Shown: positions 44,244 through 54,288, counted from the stretch's first letter. The stretch is DNA of 64,000 bases from Streptomyces poriferorum (GCF_019399235.1 NZ_JAELVH010000002.1:51008-115007), one strand, 5' to 3'. The notes: a model not told the origin generated them from the sequence alone. Translations and numbers: made by a program.

Positions 44244-45149
44244 TCAGCTGCCGTGCAGGAGTACCGCTATGCCGCCGACCGGTCGCTCGTCCCTGTACTG
44301 GGCGATCTGGAAGGGGACGAAGGACCCGCTTCCCACCTCGTCGGTCACGACGACCAGCAGTTCCATCTCGCGCTGCTCCCGCGGTCCGAGCGTCACCGTG
44401 TGGGTCACGGCGTCCTGGCCCTGGACCTCCTCGCCACCGGCCGTGCTGGTCAAGGACAGCCACGCCGAAGCGGGCGTCGGGCGGAGCCGGTCATCGGTGG
44501 GCAGATTCCCCCACAACTCCCGCGGCATGGGCCGGACGTCGATCTGGTACGTGACTTCCTGGTCCGCCGGGTTCGTCGCCAGGAACGCGAACGGCTGGGG
44601 CGGCGAGGCAGGCATGGCGGTCAGGTTGTGCTGCGCCCAGTGCCTGTCGTTGACGGGATCCGCCAGTCCTCCGGCGGCCACGTTGTCCAGTGGGTGCCAG
44701 ACCTTGGCCAGCAGGCATATGTGGTTCCCCGCACTTGCGCCGATTCTCGCGGTGACGGGCGAGGTTTCCGCCCGGCCGCCATGAGGAGGAACCTCGACCG
44801 GCGAGAATCCGATGAACTTGGAGGCGTCGGGGATGACGGGTCCGCTCACCGGCTTGGACCACCACACCCCGACGTAGGCCAGCGAAGCACTGTTCCCGCC
44901 CTGCCAGTTCCCGACGGACACCTGGACCGTCAGATCGTGTCCGGGCTCGAACCGCGTCAACGGCTGGATGCCGGAGCACAGATACCAGCAGACGGAACCC
45001 GGCACGGGCCGCTCACCGATGTCCTCCTCCGCATGGGGAAGAACGGGCGGCGGGTAGCTGTGGATGTACAGGAACGGCCGGTCGTTTCCCTCGCCGTGTG
45101 GCTGTTGACTGCCGTTCGGCTGCTGATCGCGGCCTCGGTCCACGTCCAT
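44244..45149 (-). CDS. Unrecognised protein with CARDB/Ig-like beta domains
   Basis: The 301-residue protein has no signal peptide or membrane segment. Repeated beta-strand patterns (HDLTVQVSVGNWQGG, ARIGASAGNHICLLAKVWHP and HTVTLGPREQREMELLVVVTD) suggest two or three Ig-like sandwiches. NDRHWAQHNLTAM is a distinctive central motif. It follows the 45162 gene by 12 bases and is presumably co-expressed with it. I cannot name a family. It may be an adaptor for the large upstream protein. Confidence 0.6.
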   Translation of the reverse strand: MDVDRGRDQQPNGSQQPHGEGNDRPFLYIHSYPPPVLPHAEEDIGERPVPGSVCWYLCSGIQPLTRFEPGHDLTVQVSVGNWQGGNSASLAYVGVWWSKPVSGPVIPDASKFIGFSPVEVPPHGGRAETSPVTARIGASAGNHICLLAKVWHPLDNVAAGGLADPVNDRHWAQHNLTAMPASPPQPFAFLATNPADQEVTYQIDVRPMPRELWGNLPTDDRLRPTPASAWLSLTSTAGGEEVQGQDAVTHTVTLGPREQREMELLVVVTDEVGSGSFVPFQIAQYRDERPVGGIAVLLHGS

Positions 45150-45161
45150 GACTGTCGTTCC

Positions 45162-46988
45162 TCACTGGTCCGGGTAGGCGAGGATGTCCACGCCCACCGG
45201 GTCGTCGTCGATGGAGCCGACGGTGGACCAGCACGGATGGGCCACACCCCGGTCCGCGTCGAGGTCGAGGTTCACGGCACCGGGCGAGCCGTCGGCGATG
45301 TCCTCCCATTCCTGTACGCAGTCGGAGACCGATACGGCGAGAAATCGCCCTGGGTCGGCGCCGACGGGAACGGGTGCGGAGAAGTCCACCGGGTTCTCGA
45401 GCTCGGTCCGCGGATACCGGTAGAACGTTCCGACGTCGTCCGGTTCAGGGCGATGCGGCTGCACGGTGTCGTTCGGGACCGCGAGGAACTGACGGTAGAG
45501 GGGGAATTCCAGACGCCCCTCCGGATAGATGAGTCCACACCCGGAAAGGAAGGCGCTCGCCTTGCCCAGGGCCTCCCACAGACGAACCTGAAGGTCGAAC
45601 AACTGGGAGACGAGTTCATCTATTTGTGGAACTCCCGCCGCGGCGGCGAAATTGTTCGCCGTGAGAGGCTGGTTCTGTGCGGCCAACGCATCCTTCTCCT
45701 CCTGGCTGAGATCGATGGTGAACGCGTTCCTCCAGTTCTCCGCAACATGCTTCTCCCAGAAGGTGCAGGACTTTCCGTCGGCCCATTCTCCCCAGCAAGG
45801 TCCTCCCAGCAGGCCGGCGAAGGCCAGGAATGCCAGTACGGCGAGGCAGAAGCTGCCGCAGGCGCTCTCGCTGTCGGCGGTACTGTCCGTGGCAGTGGGC
45901 GGCGGCTTCTGCCCGTAGCCGAATCCGGGGCCACCGGAGTACGTGGTCGGCACCACGCCGGGCCCATGGGCGTACGGCGGTGTGGCCGTTTCCGGTGTGG
46001 TGGGCGACTGCGGCGGATGCGCCGGGTCGGAGAACATCTTCGTGATGAACTGGGGGGCGGGCAGGGCCGGAGGCGCCGGCTGACCGAAGGTGTCGAGCAG
46101 TTCCAACTGTGTGATCAGCCGCTCGTAACCTTGCCCCAGGTCGGGCACCGGGGTCAGCCGCGGCAGGTCGTACGTGGCCGCCAGCGTCCGGTTGATGAAG
46201 TCGATCGCGTCACCCGGCAGTGCCCCGTCCGGTACGCCGGTGAAGCGGAGCGATTCCGCCATCCCGCGACAGCTCCTGACGTCCGGGTAGCGTTCGCCGA
46301 ACCACGACCCGACCGCGTTCCGGGCTATGCGGTCCCGGAACCGGTGGGAACGGCGAGGTCCGCCGACAACCTGTGTGAGATACGTCGATCCGTGGGCGTT
46401 CGTCGCATAGCCGGAGAGGATTCCGAAGGCCATGGCCCGGGTCTCCGCCGTGCCCGCCTCGCTGAACGCGGCGCGGGCGAGCGCATCGGTTCTGCGGGCG
46501 AGGAAGACGTCCCCCCAGCCCCACTCGGACAGCGGCTCGTCCTCCTGCCTCGGATGTCGCGGGATATGGGACATCTTCCGCAGTCTCTTTCCGAGACTGT
46601 CCATCTCGGTGAACGTGTCCTTGGCGTGGTCCATGAGCTGACGGAAGCTCAATGTGGCATCACAGAACCTTGATGCGGAACCCGGGTTCGACGGATCGAC
46701 CAGTGCGGACTCGATCTCACTACGGATTCTGCCGACCTCGGTATAGAGACCGAGGCCTTCCGTCCACATTTTCGACGCTTCCTTGAGCAGTTCGAGCTCC
46801 GACCCGTCCGAGGCCGCGTGGTGCAGCACGTGGTCGAGCAGGGCCCCCAACCGTGCGTACGCGCGGTGCTCCGCGCAGTCGCCCACGAGTTGATCCCGCG
46901 CCGCCGCGAGTCGGGGGTGAACGGGCGCGGCGGCCAGCATGTCGATCTGCTGAGAAAGTGCGACGACATGGGTTCGAGCGTCAATCAT
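45162..46988 (-). CDS. Unrecognised 608-residue protein with one membrane-like segment
   Basis: The N-terminal 170 residues are helical (SQQIDMLAAAPVHPRLAAAR, and a TLSFRQLMDHAKDTFTEMD-like stretch). A hydrophobic segment with Cys (GSFCLAVLAFLAFAGLLGG) lies near residue 360-380, preceded by a Pro/Thr/Tyr-rich linker. The C-terminal 230 residues are soluble. No known fold is apparent. ATG 46988 has AAAGGGG nine bases upstream and marks the point where third-position GC becomes normal; the frame is open to 47240. It forms an operon with the next gene. Confidence 0.6.
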   Translation of the reverse strand: MIDARTHVVALSQQIDMLAAAPVHPRLAAARDQLVGDCAEHRAYARLGALLDHVLHHAASDGSELELLKEASKMWTEGLGLYTEVGRIRSEIESALVDPSNPGSASRFCDATLSFRQLMDHAKDTFTEMDSLGKRLRKMSHIPRHPRQEDEPLSEWGWGDVFLARRTDALARAAFSEAGTAETRAMAFGILSGYATNAHGSTYLTQVVGGPRRSHRFRDRIARNAVGSWFGERYPDVRSCRGMAESLRFTGVPDGALPGDAIDFINRTLAATYDLPRLTPVPDLGQGYERLITQLELLDTFGQPAPPALPAPQFITKMFSDPAHPPQSPTTPETATPPYAHGPGVVPTTYSGGPGFGYGQKPPPTATDSTADSESACGSFCLAVLAFLAFAGLLGGPCWGEWADGKSCTFWEKHVAENWRNAFTIDLSQEEKDALAAQNQPLTANNFAAAAGVPQIDELVSQLFDLQVRLWEALGKASAFLSGCGLIYPEGRLEFPLYRQFLAVPNDTVQPHRPEPDDVGTFYRYPRTELENPVDFSAPVPVGADPGRFLAVSVSDCVQEWEDIADGSPGAVNLDLDADRGVAHPCWSTVGSIDDDPVGVDILAYPDQ

Positions 46989-47332
46989 GACGCGCATCCC
47001 CTTTGAGATGTCGGTGACTAGGTCCCCCGGGCAGAAGTCCGCAATCCGCAACGTGTGTACCGGCGCATGGGCACCACCCATATACGGTGCCGGGCCTTCG
47101 ATCACACATCGCGGGTTCCGCGAAACGACCTGTGCCACCAGCATCGCGCCGATCCACCCGTGCGGCAACTCAGTCGAGGAGCGGCTCAGGGGGGAGAGTT
47201 GGCGGATCTCGTGGTGCACCCGACGGAATAGACGAGGCACCTTCCACGATGTAACGGCTGTCAGTAACAGCTGTCAGCACCATGACGGCCGCGGCGTGGA
47301 CCGCGGCCCATCGCCGGAGGAAACGGGAGCAG
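46989..47332. promoter_or_regulatory. Divergent intergenic region, 45162 operon / LysR gene
   Basis: The 344 bases carry no supported gene, though one minus-strand frame stays open. GGCTGTCAGTAACAGCTGTCAG near 47256-47277 contains GCTGTCAG twice, 13 bases apart. It lies 55-75 bases upstream of the LysR start, where an autoregulatory LysR site would be expected. No -10 is clear. Confidence 0.4.
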
Positions 47333-48253
47333 ATGAGCCTTCGCCAGTTCGAGTACGCCCTGGCAGTCGCCGAGGAGGGCTCGGTGACGGCGGCGGCGCA
47401 GCGGCTGCGCGTGGCTCAGCCCTCGGTGTCCCAGCAGATTCGCGGCCTGGAGCGCGAGCTCGGCGTGGAGCTGTTCGCCCGGACCCCGGCCGGACTCGTC
47501 GCCACGGCCGTCGGCCGCGAGTTCCTGCGCGAGGCGGAGGTCGCGGTGAGCGCGGCGCGGAAGGCGAGGGCGACCGCGCGTGCCGGTGCCGACGAACTGG
47601 TGGGTGAGCTGGTGGTCGCGGCGCAGATGGGCTTCGGTACGCGGCAGTTGCCGGGCGCGCTGGCCGCGCTGCGGCGCCGCTACCCGCGCCTGGAGGTGAC
47701 CGTCTTCGAGGAGCAGAGCTCCGCGGAGCTGGAGCGGCTGTGCCGCCGGGGCGTCCTGGACCTCGCCCTGATGGCGGCGTGCGAGCGGAGCCCCGCCGAC
47801 GCCCACCGCCTCGGCGACGAGGAGTTCGTCGTGGTGCTCGGTGCCGACGACCGGCGGCTGGCCGCGGACCGGGTGGACCTGCGCGAGATGGCGGGGGAGC
47901 CGTGGGTGAGGTTCGACCGCGACAGCGCGCTCGACGGCGTCCTGCTGAGCGTGTTGCGGGACAACGACCTGACCCCGGCCACCACCGCCCGTGTGTCCCA
48001 GACCGCGACGGCCGTGCGCTGGGCCGCCCACGGGCTGGGGGCGACGCTCGTCCCCGCCTCCGCGGTGCCGCAGGGCTACGAACACCTCGTCCGCCCCGTG
48101 TCCCCGGCCGTGTCCCAACCCGTCATCGCGGTGCTCCGGCAGGGAGCCGGCCCGGGCGAGACGGCGCTGCTCGAACTGCTGCGCCGGGAGACGTGGACCG
48201 AGTCGTCGCAACACGAGTACTCCGACAGCGACGCCCCAAGCGCGACCACATAG
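47333..48253 (+). CDS. LysR family transcriptional regulator
   Basis: The 306-residue protein begins MSLRQFEYALAVAEEGSVTA, followed by the winged helix AAQRLRVAQPSVSQQIRGLE and the linker helix. The effector domain follows (VGELVVAAQMGFGTRQLPG, VTVFEEQSSAELE and GLGATLVPASAVP). It is a DNA-binding regulator with an unknown small-molecule ligand. ATG 47333 has GGGAG immediately upstream. The divergent operon at 45162-46988 is a plausible target. Confidence 0.9.
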   Translation: MSLRQFEYALAVAEEGSVTAAAQRLRVAQPSVSQQIRGLERELGVELFARTPAGLVATAVGREFLREAEVAVSAARKARATARAGADELVGELVVAAQMGFGTRQLPGALAALRRRYPRLEVTVFEEQSSAELERLCRRGVLDLALMAACERSPADAHRLGDEEFVVVLGADDRRLAADRVDLREMAGEPWVRFDRDSALDGVLLSVLRDNDLTPATTARVSQTATAVRWAAHGLGATLVPASAVPQGYEHLVRPVSPAVSQPVIAVLRQGAGPGETALLELLRRETWTESSQHEYSDSDAPSATT

Positions 48254-48466
48254 TTTCTCATCGGCAGGTGAGCGGACACCGCGGCCGGTTGCCCGGTGCG
48301 AGCCCGGCCCACACCTCCACAGCCTGCTCAAACGTGCAATCGATCACGCCCGAACCCGCCGGTAGCCCATTGCCAGAATCCGGATAAGTTCTCAAGATTC
48401 GGAATAGTCCCCGGCGAGGAACCGGGGCCGGGCCGCGCGCGGCCGAACGCGGAAGTGGGTGCGGAC

Positions 48467-49318
48467 GTGGAGGCGATCGGGCCGTCGGAAGAGGAAGTGC
48501 GCCTGTCCGGCGAAGCGGTGCGTGAGGGGCCCGGCGGGTTACCCCGGCTCGCGGCTCGACTGGGGCTGACCCCCCACCGTTTTGAGCGGGCTCTGGAGGG
48601 TTTCGTGCGGCAGGCGCCCGCTGCCGGGCAGGCCGGCGACCGCCCGCCCACGCCCGCGCCGGCCTCCGGCGCGGCCCCGCAGCCCCCTGGTCGTGTGATG
48701 TCGCCGCGGGACAGCCTGCTGCTCCGGGCACGGCACGAGGTGCTCCACTTCGACGTGCCGCCGTACCTGTCCGTGGACAACGGCACCCAACTGGACCAGC
48801 TCGCCCGGGGGGTGGTCTACCGGACCGTGTACGGACAGCGGGCTGTCGAGTACCCGGGGGCCATGGCCCGTATCGATCAGTGTCTGGAAGCCGGCGAGAA
48901 GGCGCGGGTCACGGCCCGCCTTCCGATGAAGATGATGGTCGTCGACCGTGAGCGGGCCGTCCTGTCCGCCGCCGCCGACGTGGCACTGAGGCCCGGCACG
49001 GCCGTCGTCATCACCCACGGGCCCCTGCTGGACGGGCTCATCGAGCTGTTCGAACGAGTCTGGGCCGAGAGCGTGCCCCTGGACCCGGCCGGCGCCGCCG
49101 TCGGAGCCCGGGACGACGAACTGAACCCGGAGGAGGCGCGATTGCTGGCCCTCCTGCTCAGTGGACTCACGGACGACGCGGTTGCCCGCCATCTGGGCAT
49201 CGCCAGGCGCACGGTCGTGCGCCGGGCACGCAGTCTCATGGACCGGGCCGGGGTGGCGACCCGCATGCAACTGGGCTGGCACGCGGCGCGCCGCGGCTGG
49301 ATCGAGGTACCGGGCTGA
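48467..49318 (+). CDS. Transcriptional regulator with LuxR-type C-terminal HTH
   Basis: About 283 residues from GTG 48467 (GTG 48455 and upstream starts are possible). The C-terminal 65 residues form a LuxR-type helix-turn-helix: LNPEEARLLALLLSGLTDDA, then VARHLGIARRTVVRRARSLMD. The middle part (LHFDVPPYLSVDNGTQLDQL and MVVDRERAVLSAA) resembles the sensor module found in Streptomyces regulators with a TrmB- or PLD-like fold. The N-terminus is Pro/Ala-rich and variable. It may regulate the secreted protease gene downstream, 228 bases away; this is inference. Confidence 0.72.
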   Translation: MEAIGPSEEEVRLSGEAVREGPGGLPRLAARLGLTPHRFERALEGFVRQAPAAGQAGDRPPTPAPASGAAPQPPGRVMSPRDSLLLRARHEVLHFDVPPYLSVDNGTQLDQLARGVVYRTVYGQRAVEYPGAMARIDQCLEAGEKARVTARLPMKMMVVDRERAVLSAAADVALRPGTAVVITHGPLLDGLIELFERVWAESVPLDPAGAAVGARDDELNPEEARLLALLLSGLTDDAVARHLGIARRTVVRRARSLMDRAGVATRMQLGWHAARRGWIEVPG

Positions 49319-49545
49319 GGGGGATGCCATCCGGTCCCCTCGGCCCCGCGACCTGTTCCGCCGACGTTCACAGGTGGCGCATATGCGACACCTCAGGAGC
49401 CTCACCGGTGGACCTGACGGGTTATAGCCTCCGAATGCGCGTTGATCATCCGGCCGGATCTCGTTGATTCCAGGCGTTGATTCCAAGCTGTCGTGCCCGG
49501 AGTTCGGCGTGCGGTCTTTCCCCCTCCCCACCCAAGGAGACGTAC

Positions 49546-52500
49546 GTGCACAGTCCCTCTCGCGGCAGACGTGGCAGACGGCTGATCGCCGTCGCCACGG
49601 TGATCGCCACCGGAGCCCTCATACCCGCGGTCGGCTCCGGTACCGCCGCCGTTGCCCAGCCCGCCGCACCGCAGGGCGGCTCCCTGCCGGCGGCGGCCAA
49701 GCCCGTCCAGGTCACCCTGGTCACCGGCGACCGGGTCTCGGTCACCACGGCCACCGACGGCCGGCAGTCCGCCACCATCACCCCCGCGCCCGGCAACCCG
49801 AAGAACTTCCAGACGGTCACCGACCCCGACGGCGACCTCCACGTCTATCCCGCGTCGGCCCTCTCCGGCCTCGGCGCCAAGACCCTGGACCGCAGGCTGT
49901 TCAACGTCTCCCAGCTCATCAGGGACGGCCAGTCGGACAGCAGGGGCGACTCGCTTCCCGTCATCGTGTCCTACGACGACAAGCCGTCCCGGTCCACTCT
50001 GGGCAAGCGCGCCGACCGGCTTCCGGGGAGCGAACGCGGCCTCGTCCTGGACCGGGTGGACATGGCGGCGCTGCACGTCGACAAGAGCGAGGCGGCCTCG
50101 TTCTGGAAGGCCGCCGCACCCCGTACGGCAGACAACGGCCGTGCGGCGGCTGCCGGTTCCGCAGTCGCCAGGATCTGGTACGACGCGCCGGCGAAGGTCT
50201 CCCTCGACAAGAGCGTCCCGCAGATCCACGCCCCCGAGGCCTGGGCCGCCGGCTTCGACGGCACCGGAACCAAGGTCGCCGTCCTCGACACCGGCATCGA
50301 CCTGAACCACGCCGATGTCAAGGACCGCGTCGTGGGCTCCAAGAGCTTCGTCGGTACCGCCACCGTCCAGGACGGCCACGGCCACGGCACCCATGTCGCC
50401 TCGACCATCGCAGGCAGCGGCGCCGCGTCCGGAGGCCGCCTCAAGGGCGTCGCGCCCGGGGCGGAGCTCCTCGTCGGCAAGGTGCTGGCGGACAGCGGGT
50501 CGGGCGCCAACTCCGGTGTCATCGCCGGTATGGAGTGGGCGGTCGAGCAGGGCGCCGACATCGTCAGCATGAGCCTGGGCGACGACGCGGGCACCGCCGA
50601 CGACCCCACGTCCCAGGCCCTTGAGCGGCTGAGCGCCACCAGCGACTCGCTGTTCGTCGTTGCCGCGGGCAACACCGGGCCGGGTGCCTCCACCGTGGGC
50701 AGCCCTGGAGCGGCCCCCTCCGCCCTGACCGTCGGTGCGGTCGACCGTGCCGACGCGCTCGCCGACTTCTCCAGTCGCGGCCCGGTCGGCGAGAACCAGG
50801 CCATCAAGCCGGACATCACCGCCCCCGGGGTCGACATCGTCGCGGCCAGGGCCGCCGGCACCGCCATGGGTACCGTCGTCGACGCCGACTACACCTCGGC
50901 GAGCGGTACGTCGATGGCCACGCCGCACGTCGCCGGCGCCGCGGCCATTCTCGCCCAGCGCCATCCCGACTGGCCGGGTGCGCGGATCAAGGCGGAACTC
51001 ACCTCCCACACCACGCCGTCCGCGGACTACACGGTTCAGGAGCAGGGCAACGGCCGCGTGGACGTGGCTGCTTCCCTCGACGCGAAGGTCGACCTGTCGA
51101 GCCCCGTCGACTTCGGCATGATCTGGTTCCAGAAGGACCGGCCGTACGACAAGCAGACCCGCACCCTCACCGTGAGCAACCCGACCGACACCGCCACCAC
51201 GGTGAAGCTGTCCGCACACGCGTCGACCGGAACGCTGACCGAGGGTGCGCTCACCTTCGACAAGGACGCCGTCACGCTGGCCGCCGGCGGCAGCACGGAG
51301 ATCACGGCCACGCTCGATCCCAATCTGCTCGCCCCCGCCACGTACTCGGGGCAGATCACGGCGACGACGGACGGCGGAGCCACCGCCACCTCGGCGCTCG
51401 GCTTCACCAAGGAGACCGAGAGCTACGGACTGACCGTCGGTCTCCACGGCCGCGACGGCGCCGCCCCCGACAACGGTCTGATCGTCGTCATGGGTGTCGA
51501 CAACGACTACTACGAGTCCTTCCCCGTCGGCCGCCAGAGCAGCCTGAAACTGCGGGTGCCCCAGGGCTCCTACGCGCTCTTCGGTGCGATCGGCACCGGC
51601 GACATGGGCTTCCGCGGCGGCTTCTCCGACGCGTTCGACCTCTTCAGTCTCCCCGACGTGAAGGTGTCCGACGAGCCCGTCGAGGTCGCTGTCGACGCGA
51701 CCAAGGCAACGGACTTCCGGATCGACGTAGCCGGTGACAAGCGCCCACGCGTGAACTCCGGTTACGCGCACACGCTCCGGCGGACCGCCGGCGGCCGCAG
51801 CGCGGGGGTCTCCCTCGAGGGCGACGCGTTCATGACCAGCGGTCACCTCGGTGCGATCCCGGCCGGCAAGCCCTCGTCCGGCAAACTGGTCACCTCCTTC
51901 TACCACCGGGAGCGGGCTCCGCTGATGACGGCGGAGGTCACCGGGCGCGGAGGCTTCACGCTCATCCCGCGTACCTATGAACAGTTCGCACGCTTCGACG
52001 GCGACAGGCGCCTGACCCTCGTCGACGTGGGCAGCGGCAGTCCGGAGGAAATCGCCCGCGCGGACGTCAAGGGCAAGGTCGCGCTCGTCCACGACGACGC
52101 TCACTACATCATCGAGGCCGCGGAACTCCTGGAGCAGGCCGGCGCCGCGGCGATCCTCAGGGCGCCTGTCACCGACCGCCCGGTGTACGCCGTGCTCGGC
52201 GAGGGCCTGACCATTCCCCTCGCGGTGCTCGACCACAAGGACGGCACCAGGCTGGCCGACCGGCTCGCCGAGGCGGGCAAGTCCCCCGTCCGGGTGACGC
52301 TGCACGGCGACAAGGAGTCCGCGTTCGCCTACGGCGGGCAGTGGGACTTCGAGAACACCATCCCGGCCGACCTGACGGTCAGGGCCCGGCGCGCCGACTT
52401 CGCCAAGGTCACGAACCGCTTCCACAGCTACGGCACGGAGCAGGGAAGCTACTACCAGCAGCAGATATGGAGCGGCGCGACCTCCCGGCTCGTCGTCCGG

Positions 52501-53364
52501 GTGCCGGAGCCCCTCCTGCGGGGCCACGAGCGGGACGACTACGTCTACGCGAAGGCCGGTCAGGTGTACCGCCAGGGGGTGGGTACCTTCCGGTTCGGTC
52601 CCGAGATGTTCGGCCGGACCGAGACCTACCGCCCGGGCCGGTCCGTGACCGAGGAGTGGTTCGCTCCCGGACTCCACCCCGCGCCCGTGGGGCATGAGCT
52701 CTCCTGCAACTTCTGCAGCACCGATGCCGGGCTCATCCCGTACCCCGGGCGGGCAGGTGACTCCGACCCGGCGCACTACAGTGAAGGCGGGCCGACAGAC
52801 CAGGGATTCGCCTTCTACCGCGACGGGGTCGAGGTGCCGGCCAGTACCCCCTGGATCATCAAGGACAAGGCCGTCTACCGGCTCGACCTGGACATGACCT
52901 ACGAGGCGGCCGGCGGCTTCGCCGACTCGACGAGCCACAGCGAGTACACCTTCCCCGCGGACGCGCCTCAGGGCATGAACGAGGCGGAGTGCAAGGACTT
53001 CGTCGGCATGGTCGCCTCCTGCGAGCCGATGGCGGTCATCCTCCCGCACTACGGCATGGAGACCGACCTGCTGAACCGGGTGAAGGCGGGCAAGAAGCAC
53101 ACGTTCACCCTCGACGGCTACCGCGCGAGCGGCTGGACCGGCACGAAGAAGCTGGCCGGCGCGAAGGTGTCGCTCAGCTACGACGGCGGAAAGACCTGGA
53201 AGGCGGCCGACGTACGGCGGCTGGACAGTGACTCGTTCCGGGTCTCGGCCGAGCACCCGAAGCTCGCGAAGACGAACGGTCACGCGTCCGTCAGGGCCGA
53301 GCTGTGGGACGCGGCGGGCAGCCGCACGGTCGAGACCATCGACTGGGCCTACGGCCTGAAGTAG
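49546..53364 (+). CDS. Large secreted S8 (subtilisin-like) serine protease
   Basis: The product is 1272 residues. It starts VHSPSRGRRGRRLIAVATVI with a basic, then hydrophobic, signal peptide and an AVA-Q-type cleavage region. A propeptide runs to about residue 220. The catalytic triad is intact: Asp in VAVLDTGIDLNH, His in GHGHGTHVASTI and Ser in SGTSMATPHVAGAA, with oxyanion Asn in VAAGNTGPG. A fibronectin-like beta region follows, then a PA-type insert (RADVKGKVALVHDDAHY) and long C-terminal beta domains. AAGGAGA lies five bases before GTG 49546. It degrades extracellular protein. Confidence 0.93.
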   Translation: MHSPSRGRRGRRLIAVATVIATGALIPAVGSGTAAVAQPAAPQGGSLPAAAKPVQVTLVTGDRVSVTTATDGRQSATITPAPGNPKNFQTVTDPDGDLHVYPASALSGLGAKTLDRRLFNVSQLIRDGQSDSRGDSLPVIVSYDDKPSRSTLGKRADRLPGSERGLVLDRVDMAALHVDKSEAASFWKAAAPRTADNGRAAAAGSAVARIWYDAPAKVSLDKSVPQIHAPEAWAAGFDGTGTKVAVLDTGIDLNHADVKDRVVGSKSFVGTATVQDGHGHGTHVASTIAGSGAASGGRLKGVAPGAELLVGKVLADSGSGANSGVIAGMEWAVEQGADIVSMSLGDDAGTADDPTSQALERLSATSDSLFVVAAGNTGPGASTVGSPGAAPSALTVGAVDRADALADFSSRGPVGENQAIKPDITAPGVDIVAARAAGTAMGTVVDADYTSASGTSMATPHVAGAAAILAQRHPDWPGARIKAELTSHTTPSADYTVQEQGNGRVDVAASLDAKVDLSSPVDFGMIWFQKDRPYDKQTRTLTVSNPTDTATTVKLSAHASTGTLTEGALTFDKDAVTLAAGGSTEITATLDPNLLAPATYSGQITATTDGGATATSALGFTKETESYGLTVGLHGRDGAAPDNGLIVVMGVDNDYYESFPVGRQSSLKLRVPQGSYALFGAIGTGDMGFRGGFSDAFDLFSLPDVKVSDEPVEVAVDATKATDFRIDVAGDKRPRVNSGYAHTLRRTAGGRSAGVSLEGDAFMTSGHLGAIPAGKPSSGKLVTSFYHRERAPLMTAEVTGRGGFTLIPRTYEQFARFDGDRRLTLVDVGSGSPEEIARADVKGKVALVHDDAHYIIEAAELLEQAGAAAILRAPVTDRPVYAVLGEGLTIPLAVLDHKDGTRLADRLAEAGKSPVRVTLHGDKESAFAYGGQWDFENTIPADLTVRARRADFAKVTNRFHSYGTEQGSYYQQQIWSGATSRLVVRVPEPLLRGHERDDYVYAKAGQVYRQGVGTFRFGPEMFGRTETYRPGRSVTEEWFAPGLHPAPVGHELSCNFCSTDAGLIPYPGRAGDSDPAHYSEGGPTDQGFAFYRDGVEVPASTPWIIKDKAVYRLDLDMTYEAAGGFADSTSHSEYTFPADAPQGMNEAECKDFVGMVASCEPMAVILPHYGMETDLLNRVKAGKKHTFTLDGYRASGWTGTKKLAGAKVSLSYDGGKTWKAADVRRLDSDSFRVSAEHPKLAKTNGHASVRAELWDAAGSRTVETIDWAYGLK

Positions 53365-53403
53365 GGATCGATCGGCAAGCAGGGATCGATCGGCCTCACA
53401 TCC

Positions 53404-53434
53404 CCGGCCCCGGACGCCTCGCGTCCGGGGCCGG
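53404..53434. terminator. Hairpin terminator of the S8 protease gene
   Basis: Perfect 14-base arms CCGGCCCCGGACGC and GCGTCCGGGGCCGG surround the loop CTC. TTCCTGTC follows. It lies 40 bases past the stop and can also serve the convergent SDR gene. Confidence 0.85.
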
Positions 53435-53517
53435 TTCCTGTCGGGCCGGCGAGGGTGATTCATTCCCGGGAGCCCGACGGCGGCCATTCAATTCCGCGTC
53501 CCGGAATTCCGTGCGCG

Positions 53518-54288
53518 TCAACTCCGGGGGAATTCACCGCCGTCCACGGTGAGAATGTTCCCGGTCACCCAGCTCGCCCGGTCGGAAACGAGAAACAGTA
53601 CGGCGTCCGCGATGTCGTCGGGCCGGCCGATCCGCCCCAGCGGCACACCGCTGTTGTCCGCGCCGGACCCCGGGAGCATGCGCGCCCACTCCGCCCGCGT
53701 CGCCTCGCCGCCGGGGGTCTCGGTCCTTCCCGGGCTGACGATGTTGACCCGGACGCCGGACGGCGCCAGCTCCTGGGCCAGCCCCCGGCTGTAGTTCTCC
53801 AACGCGGCCTTCGCCGCCGTGTAGTGCAGGAACGGCGGGGGCGTGAACGGCGTCGCGGCCGACGACACGTGCACGATCGCCCCCGAACCCTGTTCCCGCA
53901 TCCCCGGCGCCAGCAGGGCGTCCAGCCGTACGGAGGCCAGGTAGTTCAGGTCCAGCTGGTTCCGCCACTCCTCGTCCGGGATGTCCGCGGTCTTCAGGAA
54001 CGGCCCAGCCCCACCCGCGTTGTTGACCAGGATGTCCACCCCGCCGAGCGTCCTCTCCGCGGCCTCGGCGATGGCCTCGGCCCCGGCCCGTGTCCGTACG
54101 TCGGCCTCGACGAAGGTGACCCCCTCCGGTACCGTGCCCGGCGCCGACCGCGCGGTGGTGAGCACCTCGGCCCCTGCGTCGCGGAGCTGGCGCACTATGG
54201 CCGCTCCGATTCCACGCGAGCCACCCGTGACCAGGGCCCGCTTTCCGGCGAGTTCCCGCGTTCCTGATCCGTATTCCGTCGTGCTCAT
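53518..54288 (-). CDS. Short-chain dehydrogenase/reductase (classical SDR)
   Basis: The 256-residue enzyme has the NAD(P)-binding TGGSRGIGAAIV, NNAGGAG, the catalytic Ser in VHVSSAATPF and Tyr-x3-Lys in LHYTAAKAALENY. It ends SWVTGNILTVDGGEF, as do classical oxidoreductases that reduce or oxidise a hydroxyl/keto group. The substrate is unknown. It is convergent with the protease gene and shares the 53.4 kb hairpin. The start ATG at 54288 lies 91 bases from a perfect 13-base palindrome. Confidence 0.93.
   Translation of the reverse strand: MSTTEYGSGTRELAGKRALVTGGSRGIGAAIVRQLRDAGAEVLTTARSAPGTVPEGVTFVEADVRTRAGAEAIAEAAERTLGGVDILVNNAGGAGPFLKTADIPDEEWRNQLDLNYLASVRLDALLAPGMREQGSGAIVHVSSAATPFTPPPFLHYTAAKAALENYSRGLAQELAPSGVRVNIVSPGRTETPGGEATRAEWARMLPGSGADNSGVPLGRIGRPDDIADAVLFLVSDRASWVTGNILTVDGGEFPRS

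Noticed and set aside
43971..46673. A 900-residue plus-strand frame
   Set aside because: It crosses a strong terminator and is antisense to two genes whose minus-strand codon use is normal.
53363..53394. Direct repeat AGGGATCGATCGGC, two copies 18 bases apart
   Set aside because: It is too short and immediately follows a stop codon. No attachment-site or mobile-element context.
49402..53487. A 1361-residue open frame on the minus strand
   Set aside because: It is antisense to the S8 protease, whose triad and signal peptide are intact.
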